A DNA stretch of 64,000 nt, taken from the NCBI GenBank assembly GCA_938073895.1, contig CALJFB010000010.1:1-64000 (forward strand), in the 5' to 3' direction. The first letter of the stretch is position 1. Each line of letters starts with the position of its first letter. The position numbers and the translations under genes were made by a program. This document shows positions 26,885 through 36,884 of this stretch, one piece after another. The notes under the pieces are model-generated. The model saw only the letters and a program-made list of their open reading frames with translations, was not told where the DNA came from and made no database searches. This stretch comes from an uncultured Flavobacteriaceae bacterium. Its GTDB lineage: Bacteria; Bacteroidota; Bacteroidia; Flavobacteriales; Flavobacteriaceae.

Positions 26885-27823
26885 ATGAGTTTTAACCTTA
26901 AAGCCTTTCTTTTAAAAGTTCCATTAGTTAATTTAGTGGTAAGAGCTTTATCTGCAATAAAGCCAAAAAATTTAGAAGGTTTATCTGTTTTTGACTTACT
27001 AAACTTATATATAACCGGAATAGCAAAAGGCGCAATTACCGCAAGAGCAAGCGCAATAGCTTATAGTTTTTTTATGGCGTTGTTTCCGTTTTTATTATTT
27101 ATTATAGTTATAATTCCTTACGTGCCAATAGATGGTTTTAGAGGCGATTTCTTAGTTTTTTTAGAATCGTTTTTGCCACCAACAACTTCAGACTTTTTTG
27201 ATGAAGCTATTTTTAAAAATCTAGAAGATAATAGTGGAAACGTAGGTTTAATATCTTCGGTTTTTGTAGTATCTATTTTTTTAATGACTAATGGTGTAAG
27301 TGCCGTTTTTGCTGGATTCGAGAAATCTTATCACGAGCAATTAAAACGAAATTTTATTCGTCAATATTTGTACGCCTTAGGTGTTGCCGTAATTTTGGCG
27401 TTTTTACTAATTCTTACGGTTGTTTTTTTAGGGTATTTTAATATCTATATTATAGATAACTTAGAAATATATGGCTATTTACAAAAAAGGCAATCTAGTT
27501 TTTGGGTTACAGCTGCAACCTATAGTTTTTTTGTGCTTATGGTATATTTGGCAACATCTATACTTTACTATTACGGAACTAAAGAAGGCAAAACAACTAA
27601 ATTCTTCTCCATTGGCGCATTGTTAACTACAATTTTAACCATGTTAACATCTTTTTTGTTTGGTATTTATATAGAGAATTTCTCCAAGTATAACGAGCTT
27701 TATGGGTCAATTGGCGCGTTATTAATTCTGTTAGTATATTTATGGTTAAATGCAAATATTTTAATTTTAGGGTTTGAATTAAATATGTCAATAAGTTTTA
27801 TTAAAAACAGAAAAGAATTATGA
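26885..27823 (+). CDS. YihY/BrkB-family membrane protein
   Basis: This 312-residue protein has six predicted membrane segments and the family's conserved start (KGAITARASAIAYSFFMALFP) and end (GSIGALLILLVYLWLNANILILGFELN). The family was once annotated as ribonuclease BN by mistake. Its role is unknown, with suggestions of transport. No gap separates it from nadC, and its stop overlaps the ATG of the next gene (ATGA at 27820-27823). Confidence 0.92.
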   Translation: MSFNLKAFLLKVPLVNLVVRALSAIKPKNLEGLSVFDLLNLYITGIAKGAITARASAIAYSFFMALFPFLLFIIVIIPYVPIDGFRGDFLVFLESFLPPTTSDFFDEAIFKNLEDNSGNVGLISSVFVVSIFLMTNGVSAVFAGFEKSYHEQLKRNFIRQYLYALGVAVILAFLLILTVVFLGYFNIYIIDNLEIYGYLQKRQSSFWVTAATYSFFVLMVYLATSILYYYGTKEGKTTKFFSIGALLTTILTMLTSFLFGIYIENFSKYNELYGSIGALLILLVYLWLNANILILGFELNMSISFIKNRKEL

Positions 27824-28230
27824 GAATAATTTTAATTTTTTATTTATTATTTTCAACACAGTTTTTGTTTTCTCAAACCATATTTGGAAAATGGAAAACA
27901 GTAGATAGGTATGGCGTAGAAAAATGTATAATTGAAATTTATAAAGAGAATAATAAGGTTTTTGGTAAAATAGTAGATATTTTAGTTGAAACTGAAAAAA
28001 AATCACTTTGTGTAAAATGTAAAGGTATAGAGAAAGACCAACCAGTTTTGGGACTTATTTTAATAAAAGAGCTAGAAAAAGACGGTAAATATTACCGAAA
28101 TGGAACTATTTTTGATCCAGAACATGGCCAAACGTTTAGATGTAGAATTACATTAACCAATAAAAACACGTTGCAAGTAAGAGGTTATTTGTCGTTTCTT
28201 TACGCCACACAATATTGGAAACGTGTGTAA
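27820..28230 (+). CDS. DUF2147-family secreted protein
   Basis: This 136-residue protein has a signal peptide (residues 1 to about 18, ending FLFSQ) and the DUF2147 pattern: FGKWKTVDR at the start, a K-x-F-G-K-I-V-D strand, DPEHGQTFRC and a final RGYLSFLYATQYWKRV. It is probably a small periplasmic beta-barrel. The function is unknown. The ATGA overlap with the BrkB gene suggests coupled translation. Confidence 0.88.
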   Translation: MRIILIFYLLFSTQFLFSQTIFGKWKTVDRYGVEKCIIEIYKENNKVFGKIVDILVETEKKSLCVKCKGIEKDQPVLGLILIKELEKDGKYYRNGTIFDPEHGQTFRCRITLTNKNTLQVRGYLSFLYATQYWKRV

Positions 28231-28265
28231 TGTTTCCATATTAAATCAATAAAAAACTATAATTA

Positions 28266-30716
28266 GTGCTTCATTATATAGATGTTATTTTACCAATTCC
28301 TTTAGAAAAACTATTTACATATAGTATTACCGAAGCAGAATCTCAATTTCTAAAAATAGGAATGCGCGTTGCCGTACCATTTGGTAAAACTAAAATATAC
28401 ACCGCAATTGTTGTAAATATTCACACAACAAAACCTTTGCTATATGAAGCTAAAGAGATTCATCAAATTTTAGACGAAACTCCTGTAGTTTTAGAACAGC
28501 AATTAAAGTTTTGGACTTGGATTTCTAGTTATTACATGTGCACTATGGGAGACGTTATGCGTGCTGCTTTACCAAGTGCTTTTATGTTGGAAAGCGAAAC
28601 CTTTATTACTAAAAATGAAACAAGTCTTATAGAAACATCTAATTTATCTAACGAAGAATATTTAGTAGTCGAAGCATTGCAGCATCAATCTACTTTAAAA
28701 ATTCAGGAGTTAGCTTCAATATTAAATAAGAAAAATGTGCTTCCAGTAATTAAAAAACTGGTAGAAAAAGAAGTTGTTAAGTTAGACGAAGAAATTTACG
28801 AAAAATATAAGCCCAAGTTAGTTAGATATGTAAAATTACATTCTAATTATTTAAAGGACGATAAGTTAAAACTTATTTTAGAAGAATTAAGTCGTGCTAA
28901 AAAACAAAAACAAGTAGTAATGACCTTGTTCATGATGCAATCTAAAACTAAAGATTCCATAAAGGTGGAAACTTTAGTTGCAGAAAGCGGTGCAAGTACT
29001 TCAATTATAAAAACATTAATAGATAAATCTATATTTGAAGAGTATTTTATTCAAACCGATAGAATTAATTATTCTAATAATACCCAAGAATTAAAGGTTT
29101 TAAGCCAAGTCCAATCTACTGCATTAACTCAAATTAAAACAGAATTTGAAACTAAAAGTGTTGTTTTATTTCATGGTGTAACCTCTTCAGGTAAAACAGA
29201 AGTTTATGTAAAGTTAATTGAAGAAGCTTTGCAAAAAGGAGAACAAATTCTGTATTTATTACCCGAAATAGCATTAACAACGCAATTAGTAAACAGGTTA
29301 AAAACTTATTTTGGAGATAAAGTAGCTGTATTTCATTCCAAATATACTTTAAACGAACGTGTTGAGGTGTATAATAATGTCTTAAATAATTCCGAAAGTG
29401 CACAAGTTATCTTAGGCGCTAGATCTAGTATTTTTTTACCATTTAACAAATTAGGATTAATTATTGTAGACGAAGAGCACGAGCAGTCTTATAAACAGTT
29501 TGATCCCGCACCAAGATATCACGCTAGAGATGCAGCTGTTGTTTTAGCACACCAATTTAATGCAAAAATCCTTCTAGGAAGTGCAACACCAAGCTTAGAG
29601 AGTTTTAATAATGCCAAGCAAAATAAATACGGATTAGTAACACTAAACAAACGTTATAATAACGTGTTAATGCCAGAAGTAGAGCTAATAGATGTTAAGG
29701 ATAAGCATAAGCGAAAACTTATGAAAGGTCATTTTAGCGATCGCTTAATTTTAGAAATGCAAGAGACTTTAGCGCAAGGATTACAAATTATTTTATTTCA
29801 AAACCGAAGAGGTTTTGCGCCTATTGTAGAATGTACTACTTGTGGAGAAGCTCCGCAATGTCCAAATTGCGATGTAAGTTTAACATACCATCAATATCGT
29901 AAACAGTTAAGATGCCACTATTGCAGTTACACCATGGCTATGTTAGAAAAATGTATGGCATGTAAAAGTCCATCTTTAGACGCAAAAGGGTTTGGAACCG
30001 AACAAATAGAAGAAGAAGTAAAGTTGCTTTTTCCAAACTATAAAGTTGCACGTATGGATTTAGATACTACACGTGGAAAGTATGGTTACGAAAAAATAAT
30101 AACAGCATTTGAGCAGCAAGAAGTCCAAATATTAGTAGGAACGCAAATGCTAACCAAAGGTTTAGACTTTAGAAATGTAAAGCTAGTTGGTATAATGAAT
30201 GCCGACAATATGCTTAATTTTCCCGATTTTAGAGCGCACGAACGTAGTTTTCAGTTAATACAGCAAGTTTCTGGTAGAGCAGGACGAACAGATGTTAGAG
30301 GTAAGGTGTTAATACAAACGTATAATCCTTATCATAAAATATTACAGCAGGTTTCAGAAAATAGTTACACCAAAATGTTTGAGGAACAATTACAGGAACG
30401 ATATGATTTTAAATATCCACCTTTTTTTAAGTTATTAAAAATAACGTTTAAACACAGAGATTACAATAAGGTAGAGAACTCTAGCGAGTGGTTTGCAAAA
30501 GCCTTAAGACAAGTATTTAAACAACACATCTTGGGGCCAGAATTTCCTGCGGTTTCTAGAGTAAGAAATTTGTACTTAAAGCATGTTTTAATTAAAATAC
30601 CCCAAAACCAGAGCTTGCCAAAGACCAAAGAAGCAATTCATAAAATTAAAAACACTTTTGAAGCTATTGGCGCATTTAAGTCTGTTAGAATAGTAATTAA
30701 TGTAGATAATTATTAG
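28266..30716 (+). CDS. priA: Primosomal replication protein N' (PriA helicase)
   Basis: This 816-residue superfamily 2 helicase reloads the replisome at stalled forks. An N-terminal DNA-binding domain (about 1-110) is followed by Walker A (GVTSSGKTE, near 303), the DEEH box (near 401), and eight paired cysteines for two zinc ions (about 520-565). The rest of the helicase follows, with the QVSGRAGR motif. The start is a GTG at 28266; the encoded LHYIDVILPIPL is typical of PriA starts. The 3' end overlaps the convergent LytTR gene by 4 bp. The call is firm. Confidence 0.96.
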   Translation: MLHYIDVILPIPLEKLFTYSITEAESQFLKIGMRVAVPFGKTKIYTAIVVNIHTTKPLLYEAKEIHQILDETPVVLEQQLKFWTWISSYYMCTMGDVMRAALPSAFMLESETFITKNETSLIETSNLSNEEYLVVEALQHQSTLKIQELASILNKKNVLPVIKKLVEKEVVKLDEEIYEKYKPKLVRYVKLHSNYLKDDKLKLILEELSRAKKQKQVVMTLFMMQSKTKDSIKVETLVAESGASTSIIKTLIDKSIFEEYFIQTDRINYSNNTQELKVLSQVQSTALTQIKTEFETKSVVLFHGVTSSGKTEVYVKLIEEALQKGEQILYLLPEIALTTQLVNRLKTYFGDKVAVFHSKYTLNERVEVYNNVLNNSESAQVILGARSSIFLPFNKLGLIIVDEEHEQSYKQFDPAPRYHARDAAVVLAHQFNAKILLGSATPSLESFNNAKQNKYGLVTLNKRYNNVLMPEVELIDVKDKHKRKLMKGHFSDRLILEMQETLAQGLQIILFQNRRGFAPIVECTTCGEAPQCPNCDVSLTYHQYRKQLRCHYCSYTMAMLEKCMACKSPSLDAKGFGTEQIEEEVKLLFPNYKVARMDLDTTRGKYGYEKIITAFEQQEVQILVGTQMLTKGLDFRNVKLVGIMNADNMLNFPDFRAHERSFQLIQQVSGRAGRTDVRGKVLIQTYNPYHKILQQVSENSYTKMFEEQLQERYDFKYPPFFKLLKITFKHRDYNKVENSSEWFAKALRQVFKQHILGPEFPAVSRVRNLYLKHVLIKIPQNQSLPKTKEAIHKIKNTFEAIGAFKSVRIVINVDNY

Positions 30717-31408
30717 TGATTATTTAAGGCTTCTGTTAAAAGAGATTTTTTATTTCTACTTAAAGGAATTAATTCTTGCCCAATCTCTACATGTTTACTA
30801 TCAAAACGGTCAATTTTCTTTAAATTAACTATATATGATTTGTGAATTCTTAAAAAATTATCTTCTGGCAATTCTTTTTCAAAAGCTTTCATAGTCGATA
30901 AAACCACTAGACTAGCATCGTTAATAACTACTTTTACGTAATCTCCAAGTGCTTCAATCCATTTAATTTCATCTAAATAAACTTTACGTTTTTTTAAATT
31001 ACTTTTAACAAAAATATGCTCGCTATCATTAGTGTTGTCTTCTGTAAGACCTTTAGCGTTAGACATTGCTTTGTCTACAGCTTGATTAAATCTATCTTTT
31101 TCAATTGGTTTTTTTAGATAGTCTGTTGCATCATAATCAAAGGCTTTTAAAGCATATTCAGATTTTCCGGTAACAAATATTATTTGAGGTTTATTACTTA
31201 ACGAGTCTAAAAGCTCAAAGCCATTAAGTACAGGCATTTCAATATCTAAGAAGAATAAATCTATTTTTTTATTAGCTATTCCATTTTTAGCTTCAAGTGC
31301 ATTTTTATATTCTGCAACTAAATTTAGGTTAATGTTGCTTTCAATTAGTTTAATCAAAGAAAGTCTTTGAATAGCCGAGTCGTCTACAACAATACAATTT
31401 AATACCAT
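30713..31408 (-). CDS. LytTR-family response regulator
   Basis: This 231-residue protein has a receiver domain (phosphoacceptor Asp55 in FLDIEMP, acidic pair at 9-10, Lys in YLKKP) and a C-terminal LytTR DNA-binding domain from about 128. It would be phosphorylated by a LytS-type sensor kinase. None is nearby, so it is an orphan in this window. Proteins of this size are common in Bacteroidota, where the partner is often a two-gene operon member. Target genes are unknown. Confidence 0.92.
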   Translation of the reverse strand: MVLNCIVVDDSAIQRLSLIKLIESNINLNLVAEYKNALEAKNGIANKKIDLFFLDIEMPVLNGFELLDSLSNKPQIIFVTGKSEYALKAFDYDATDYLKKPIEKDRFNQAVDKAMSNAKGLTEDNTNDSEHIFVKSNLKKRKVYLDEIKWIEALGDYVKVVINDASLVVLSTMKAFEKELPEDNFLRIHKSYIVNLKKIDRFDSKHVEIGQELIPLSRNKKSLLTEALNNH

Positions 31409-31521
31409 TTAGCAATTATTTAGTTAATTGATTACTCACAAGTTTACGAAAATACATTGTTTAATCCAATATTTTTATTGAATTATATTTTAAAATGTTC
31501 TTAAATAATAAAGGCTAAAAT

Positions 31522-31552
31522 TTGTGTTAAGAGATAAAAGGTTGTATTTTTG
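31522..31552 (+). promoter_or_regulatory. Promoter of the rpsF operon
   Basis: TTG (31522-31524) and TATTTTTG (31545-31552) are separated by 20 bp, matching the Bacteroidota consensus, 32 bp before the rpsF ATG. Confidence 0.72.
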
Positions 31553-31584
31553 CAGTCATTTTTAACAAATTAAATAGATTTTAT

Positions 31585-31923
31585 ATGAATCATTATGAAA
31601 CTGTTTTCATCTTAAATCCCGTTTTATCTGAAACTCAGATAAAGGAGACAGTAAAGAAATACGAAGATTTTCTTGTTTCTAAAGGCGCAAAGATGGTAAC
31701 AAAAGAAGATTGGGGACTAAAAAAATTAGCTTACCCAATACAAAACAAAAAAAGTGGATTTTATCACTTATTTGAATACCAAGTAGATGGCGAAGTTATC
31801 GAAAATTTAGAATTAGACTTTAGACGTGATGAGCGTTTTATGCGTTATTTAACAGTATCTTTAGATAAGCATGCTGTTTCTTGGGCAGAAAGAAGAAGAG
31901 CTAAACTTAAACAAAAAGCGTAA
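31585..31923 (+). CDS. rpsF: 30S ribosomal protein S6
   Basis: This 112-residue S6 starts [16 protein letters not shown], contains the conserved GLKKLAYPI, and ends with a basic tail. It binds S18 on the platform of the small subunit. It opens the conserved order rpsF-rpsR-rplI, 2 bp before rpsR, behind a strong promoter. Confidence 0.97.
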   Translation: MNHYETVFILNPVLSETQIKETVKKYEDFLVSKGAKMVTKEDWGLKKLAYPIQNKKSGFYHLFEYQVDGEVIENLELDFRRDERFMRYLTVSLDKHAVSWAERRRAKLKQKA

Positions 31924-31925
31924 TT

Positions 31926-32222
31926 ATGGCAAGTATAGAACAACAAGCTAAAGGAAAAAAAGATGGTGATATTAGATATCTAACGCCATTAAATATAGAT
32001 ACTAATAAGCAAAAAAAATACTGTCGTTTTAAAAAATCTGGTATTAAATACGTAGATTATAAAGATGCAGATTGGTTATTAGGTTTTATTAACGAGCAAG
32101 GTAAAATTTTACCTCGTCGTTTAACAGGAACTTCATTAAAGTATCAAAGAAAAGTGTCTGTAGCAGTTAAAAGAGCACGTCACTTAGCTTTATTACCTTA
32201 TGTAACAGATTTATTAAAATAA
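31926..32222 (+). CDS. rpsR: 30S ribosomal protein S18
   Basis: This 98-residue S18 contains the core [17 protein letters not shown], then [17 protein letters not shown] and the [13 protein letters not shown] end. It assembles with S6 on the 30S platform. The cysteine in KYCRF is a single remnant, not a zinc site. It lies between rpsF and rplI with short gaps (2 and 13 bp). Confidence 0.97.
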   Translation: MASIEQQAKGKKDGDIRYLTPLNIDTNKQKKYCRFKKSGIKYVDYKDADWLLGFINEQGKILPRRLTGTSLKYQRKVSVAVKRARHLALLPYVTDLLK

Positions 32223-32235
32223 TATAACTATAACT

Positions 32236-32688
32236 ATGGAACTTATATTAAAACAAGACGTTGAGAATCTAGGATTTAAAGACGATATTGTAACAGTAAA
32301 GAACGGTTATGGTAGAAATTTCTTAATTCCAACTGGAGGCGCAATTTTAGCAACATCTTCTGCTAAAAAAGTGTTAGCAGAAAACTTAAAACAACGTGCT
32401 TATAAAGAAGCAAAAGTTGTTGGTGAAGCTAGAGAAGTTGAAAAAGCATTAAAAGCATTAGAAATTAAAATATCAGCTAAAACTGGTGTTGGAAGCAAAT
32501 TATTTGGTTCTGTTAACAATGCAGATGTTGTTGAAGCTTTAGCTAAAGAAGGTCAAAAAATTGAGAAAAAATTTGTAACAGTTATTGGTGGTACAGTTAA
32601 ACGTACTGGTAAATATAACGCTGTTATACGTTTACACAGAGAAGTATCTGTAGATTTAGAATTTGAAGTTGTTGCAGCGCAAGCTTAA
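32236..32688 (+). CDS. rplI: 50S ribosomal protein L9
   Basis: This 150-residue L9 has the N-terminal RNA-binding part (MELILKQDVENLGFKDD, then VKNGYGRNFLIP), a long connecting helix and a C-terminal globular domain starting KLFGSV. It is the last gene of the ribosomal operon, before a terminator. Confidence 0.97.
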   Translation: MELILKQDVENLGFKDDIVTVKNGYGRNFLIPTGGAILATSSAKKVLAENLKQRAYKEAKVVGEAREVEKALKALEIKISAKTGVGSKLFGSVNNADVVEALAKEGQKIEKKFVTVIGGTVKRTGKYNAVIRLHREVSVDLEFEVVAAQA

Positions 32689-32720
32689 TACTTTAGTTTA
32701 AATCAACAATTATATATAAT

Positions 32721-32753
32721 AACCGTTTAGAGCTTGCTTTAAACGGTTTTTTT
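32721..32753 (+). terminator. Terminator after rplI
   Basis: A 9-bp stem AACCGTTTA (32721-32729) pairs with 32740-32748 and is followed by a T run. It lies 33 bp after rplI and just before the next gene. Confidence 0.82.
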
Positions 32754-32769
32754 AGTTAAAATTTATATT

Positions 32770-33237
32770 ATGACTTACGCAAGATTAACCAAAGAGCAAC
32801 TTGAAGAATTACATCAAGAATTTATTAATTTCTTAGCGACCCAATCTATTGATGCTGCAGAATGGAAAAGTATTAAAGCTAATAAACCAGATGTAGCAGA
32901 ACACGAATTAGATATTTTTAGCGAGCTAGTTTGGGAAGGTGTTTTAAATAAAGCAGGTTACTTAGAGCATATATCTCCACAAAGTATACACTTATTTGCT
33001 TTAAATGAAGATAATATGCATTTAATAGGTATAAAGCTTAAAAACGAAACAGACCTTACTACAAAAGAAGGTTTTGCATGGTTAAGAGATAATTTATTAG
33101 ACGACAATGTTGAATTTGTAACCGCTAATAAATCTTACACCGAAAATAAAAACTTAGACAAGTTTAAATTAATAGAGCAAGGCGCAGTTATTACTAAAGG
33201 CGATTTATATAATTATTTTGCTAAAATTATTAGTTAG
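32770..33237 (+). CDS. DUF6495-like hypothetical protein
   Basis: This 155-residue acidic cytoplasmic protein begins TYARLTKEQLEELHQEFI and contains WEGVLNKAGYLEHISP. I believe it belongs to a flavobacterial family annotated as DUF6495, usually placed after the rplI operon. It has no signal peptide or membrane segment and no catalytic motif that I recognise. It lies between the rplI terminator and hisS, 81 bp upstream of the latter. Confidence 0.7.
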   Translation: MTYARLTKEQLEELHQEFINFLATQSIDAAEWKSIKANKPDVAEHELDIFSELVWEGVLNKAGYLEHISPQSIHLFALNEDNMHLIGIKLKNETDLTTKEGFAWLRDNLLDDNVEFVTANKSYTENKNLDKFKLIEQGAVITKGDLYNYFAKIIS

Positions 33238-33318
33238 ATTTTAATTCGTTAAATTTATAATTTAAAAGTTGTTACCTATAACACTAAACGAAAGTCTAAC
33301 AACAAAAGACTAAAAAGA

Positions 33319-34689
33319 ATGGCACAAAAACCAGGTATACCAAAAGGAACAAGAGATTTTAATCCAGAAGAAGTTGCAAAACGTCACTTTATAATGGATA
33401 CTATTAAAACCCAGTTTAAAACCTTTGGATTTCAACCTATTGAGACACCAAGTTTTGAAAACTCGTCTACTTTAATGGGAAAATATGGTGAAGAAGGCGA
33501 TCGTTTAATTTTTAAGATTCTTAATTCTGGAGATTATCTAAAGAAAGCAGATCAAAAAGCTTTAAGCGAATTAAATTCTAATGCTATAACTTCTAGCATT
33601 TCAGAAAAAGCTTTGCGCTACGACTTAACTGTACCATTTGCACGTTATGTTGTGCAGCATCAAAACGATATAGAGTTTCCTTTTAAACGTTATCAAATGC
33701 AACCTGTTTGGCGTGCAGATAGACCACAAAAAGGTCGTTTTAGAGAGTTTTACCAATGCGATGCTGATGTTGTTGGAAGTAATTCTTTATGGCAAGAAGT
33801 TGAGTTTGTTCAGTTATACGATAATGTTTTTTCTGCTTTAAAATTAGATGGTGTAACCATAAAAATAAATAATCGTAAAATATTATCTGGTATTGCACAT
33901 GTTATTGGAGCTAGCGATAAATTAATAGACTTTACTGTTGCTTTAGATAAATTAGATAAAATAGGCGAGGAGAAAGTGATAGAAGAAATGCTTTCTAAAG
34001 GCATTTCTAAAGAAGGTTTAACTAAGCTTAAACCTTTATTTACATTATCTGGAGATTTTGGAAATCAAATTAAAAGTTTAAAGTCTATTTTAAGTACTTC
34101 AGAAGAAGGTTTAAAAGGAATTGAAGAGTTAGAGTTTATAAATCAAGCTATTACTACTTTAGGACTTAAAAGTGCCAAGTTACAGTTAGATGTTACTTTA
34201 GCTCGTGGACTAAACTATTATACCGGCGCAATATTTGAGGTTTCTGCACCAAATGGTGTAAAAATGGGATCTATTGGTGGCGGTGGACGCTACGATGATT
34301 TAACTGGGATTTTTGGACTTAAAAATGTTAGTGGTGTTGGCGTAAGTTTTGGCTTGGATAGAATTTATTTAGTTCTTGAAGAATTAAATCTGTTTCCAGA
34401 AACGGTAACTAATAGTACTAAGGTTTTGTTTATTAATTTTGGCGATAAAGAAGCATTATTTTCTTTAAAAGCAATTAAAGCTTTAAGAGCGCAAGGTATT
34501 AATGCAGAATTATATCCAGATAATGCTAAAATGAAAAAGCAAATGAATTACGCAAATAAACGTAATATTCCTTTTGTAGTTTTAGTTGGAGATAACGAAA
34601 TGGAAGCAAATAAATTCACATTAAAAAACATGATTGAAGGTTCTCAAAGCCTTTTAGATTTAGAGGATTTAATTAGTTCTACTAAGTAA
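33319..34689 (+). CDS. hisS: Histidine-tRNA ligase
   Basis: This 456-residue class II aminoacyl-tRNA synthetase charges tRNA-His. Motif 2 is visible as [11 protein letters not shown], the histidine-A motif as ARGLNYYTG, and motif 3 as GVSFGLDRI, with an anticodon-binding domain at the C terminus (from about 370). Length is typical of the Bacteroidota form. A terminator follows 22 bp after the stop. Confidence 0.97.
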   Translation: MAQKPGIPKGTRDFNPEEVAKRHFIMDTIKTQFKTFGFQPIETPSFENSSTLMGKYGEEGDRLIFKILNSGDYLKKADQKALSELNSNAITSSISEKALRYDLTVPFARYVVQHQNDIEFPFKRYQMQPVWRADRPQKGRFREFYQCDADVVGSNSLWQEVEFVQLYDNVFSALKLDGVTIKINNRKILSGIAHVIGASDKLIDFTVALDKLDKIGEEKVIEEMLSKGISKEGLTKLKPLFTLSGDFGNQIKSLKSILSTSEEGLKGIEELEFINQAITTLGLKSAKLQLDVTLARGLNYYTGAIFEVSAPNGVKMGSIGGGGRYDDLTGIFGLKNVSGVGVSFGLDRIYLVLEELNLFPETVTNSTKVLFINFGDKEALFSLKAIKALRAQGINAELYPDNAKMKKQMNYANKRNIPFVVLVGDNEMEANKFTLKNMIEGSQSLLDLEDLISSTK

Positions 34690-34710
34690 GTATTTACACA
34701 AATTTAGTAC

Positions 34711-34746
34711 AAAAAATGAGCTTCAAATTTGAAGCTCATTTTTTTT
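34711..34746 (+). terminator. Terminator after hisS
   Basis: A 34-bp perfect palindrome (34711-34744), starting AAAAAATGAGCTTC and ending in T8, forms a long hairpin. The loop is probably the central AAATTT. Confidence 0.87.
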
Positions 34747-34864
34747 ATCCAACAGAATATATAATTAATTTTACTTCCAAGTTTTAATTAAAAACATATT
34801 ACACTTCAACTTTGTAATTGTAAAGTTTGTTTGTACACTACATTTTTTTGGAATAAATAGTGTG

Positions 34865-35731
34865 TTATATTTTAAAAGTAATAACAGGTTTATTTGCATG
34901 ATTTGCAATGTCCTCGGAGATACTTCCAGAAAAGAAATGAGAAATTCCTGTTCTTCCATGAGTTGCTACAGAAATTGCATCCATTTTATTATCAGTAGCA
35001 TAATTAAGTACACCTTTTTCCACAGTAAAGTCTGAAACAAAAGCAATGTTAGCAACATCGTTTTTGCATTTAGTTGTGTCTAAAAATGTATCAATCTTTT
35101 TGCGCATTTGAGCAGAAGATAGGAAATAATCTCCTGGAGTGTTTACATAAAGTAAATTCAATTTAGCGCCTAATTTTTTAATTAATGTGTTTGCTTTAAT
35201 AAAAGGTGTAATTGCTTCTTCAGAAAAGTCTGATGCAAATACTATATTTTCAAACTTAATTTTTTCGGCATCACCTTTAACCACTAGAACAGGTATATCT
35301 GAATATCTAACTACTTTTTCTGTGTTAGAGCCTAAAAACATTTCGCTTAGACCGCTTGATCCTTGAGAACCCATAACAATAAGATCTGCTTCATGTTTGT
35401 GCGCAGAATCTATAATACCTTTAAAGTTTAAGTAATTTTGAATTGCTTCTTCAAACTCTACACCTTTTAAAAATGGTAACTCTCTAATTTCTGCAAATCT
35501 TTTTTGTGCTAACTTCATATAAAAGAAAGCATCTGGTAAACTGTTGCTAGCTGTTCCTGATCTTGGTTTAACATCGTTATTAAAAGACAGTTCTGGTAAT
35601 AAATTTTCTGCTATTTCTAGCATATGTAATAACACTAATTTACAGCCATGTTTTTTTTGTAAGTTTACTGCTGCTTTTAATGCATTATTTGCGGTTTCAG
35701 AAAAGTCAGTAGGTACTATTATTGTTTTCAT
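34865..35731 (-). CDS. Universal stress protein with two UspA domains
   Basis: This 288-residue protein has two tandem UspA folds, each with the nucleotide-binding pattern G-2x-G-9x-G-(S/T): GSQGSSGLSEMFLGS in the first and a degenerate THGRTGISHFFSGS in the second. Such proteins bind ATP and accumulate under stress. The spacing and paired domains are typical for Bacteroidota. Its neighbours are a HAD hydrolase upstream on the same strand (72 bp away) and hisS. The precise role is unknown. Confidence 0.92.
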   Translation of the reverse strand: MKTIIVPTDFSETANNALKAAVNLQKKHGCKLVLLHMLEIAENLLPELSFNNDVKPRSGTASNSLPDAFFYMKLAQKRFAEIRELPFLKGVEFEEAIQNYLNFKGIIDSAHKHEADLIVMGSQGSSGLSEMFLGSNTEKVVRYSDIPVLVVKGDAEKIKFENIVFASDFSEEAITPFIKANTLIKKLGAKLNLLYVNTPGDYFLSSAQMRKKIDTFLDTTKCKNDVANIAFVSDFTVEKGVLNYATDNKMDAISVATHGRTGISHFFSGSISEDIANHANKPVITFKI

Positions 35732-35803
35732 ACTGGTTTGTAGGTTTTTGTTAGTAGTAAATCTATTACTAATTTACGAAATTTTTATCAATTATGTAAA
35801 AAT

Positions 35804-36463
35804 TTAACCTAAAACATGAGCAATCTTAGTGTAATGTATTTCGTTAAAATTAGTTATAACTAGGTCTGCTTTTGTATAGTCTTGATTTTTAGAGTTTAAG
35901 CTATTGTATCCAATACAAAATATATTAGCGCTTTTTGCTGCTTTGATTCCATTTGTAGAATCTTCTATGACTATACAGTTTTCTGGATTCTGGTTTGCTG
36001 CTTTTGCTGCTTTTTCAAAAATTTCTGGATGTGGTTTAGACGCTTTTAAATCGGCACCACTTAATTTTGCAACAAAATATTGATCTAAATTAAAACGTGT
36101 AAAAACCTTTTCTATAGTTCCCATAGATGCAGAAGACGCTAAAACTAAAGTTAAACCATTTTTATGGTAATTCTTTATTAATTCTAGAACGCCAGGTAGT
36201 AGCTTTAAGCTTTCGTCAAAATCAAATAAATTATTAAAATGGCTACGTTTACAAAGTTCTAATTCTAAAGCAGTAGCTTCAGGATTAAAAGTTTCCATTA
36301 AAATATTACACACATTTTTAGTCGATTTACCAGTTAGGTTTTCATAAAACGCTGTAGTTACAGGCATTTTATAATCGTCAAACATTTTATGGTAGGCCTT
36401 GTGATGTAATGGCTCTGTGTCTACAATAACACCATCCATATCAAATAAAATCGCTTTTAGCAT
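35804..36463 (-). CDS. HAD-family hydrolase, beta-phosphoglucomutase-like
   Basis: This 219-residue protein is in the HAD superfamily subgroup containing beta-phosphoglucomutase and small sugar-phosphate phosphatases. Motif I is FDMDGVIVD with the nucleophile Asp8 and acid Asp10, followed by a helical cap. Then come the LASSAS motif II, a lysine in KPHPEIF, and VIEDSTNGIKAA as motif IV. The substrate cannot be read from sequence; a mutase or a phosphatase of sugar phosphates is likely. Confidence 0.9.
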   Translation of the reverse strand: MLKAILFDMDGVIVDTEPLHHKAYHKMFDDYKMPVTTAFYENLTGKSTKNVCNILMETFNPEATALELELCKRSHFNNLFDFDESLKLLPGVLELIKNYHKNGLTLVLASSASMGTIEKVFTRFNLDQYFVAKLSGADLKASKPHPEIFEKAAKAANQNPENCIVIEDSTNGIKAAKSANIFCIGYNSLNSKNQDYTKADLVITNFNEIHYTKIAHVLG

Positions 36464-36884
36464 TGTTTTTGTTTTTTGTAAATATAATACCTTAATTTAG
36501 TTGCTTACTATTTATCTATTATTTTAATATTGTCTATTATTGTGTTTATTTACTTGCTTAACTTAGTTGTTTTAGTTTTTATCAAATTTTAAGTAAAAAA
36601 AACAGGTGATTTCCTTAGGTGTTGACTTTCTCTTATAAAAGATAAAATGCTTTTTTATGGAAACTTATTCAAAGAAAATACATAAATATTTAAACAAATA
36701 ATTATGTGTTTTAGTAGACTTATACAAGGATTTGATATAAGACTTTATTAAGCTGCAAACCAACTAATTTTACTTGTTACTTTATATTATTTTTAAAGAT
36801 TAAAATTATTTAACAATCAAGAACTAAATTTATAGCTATTTTAAAACATACTATTAAAAATTAAAAACCAATACACCTTATAAT
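36464..36884. other. 421-bp intergenic region between the HAD and Crp genes
   Basis: A divergent, AT-rich region that must hold promoters for both genes. I see no perfect consensus promoter, no palindrome and no small gene here. Confidence 0.55.
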
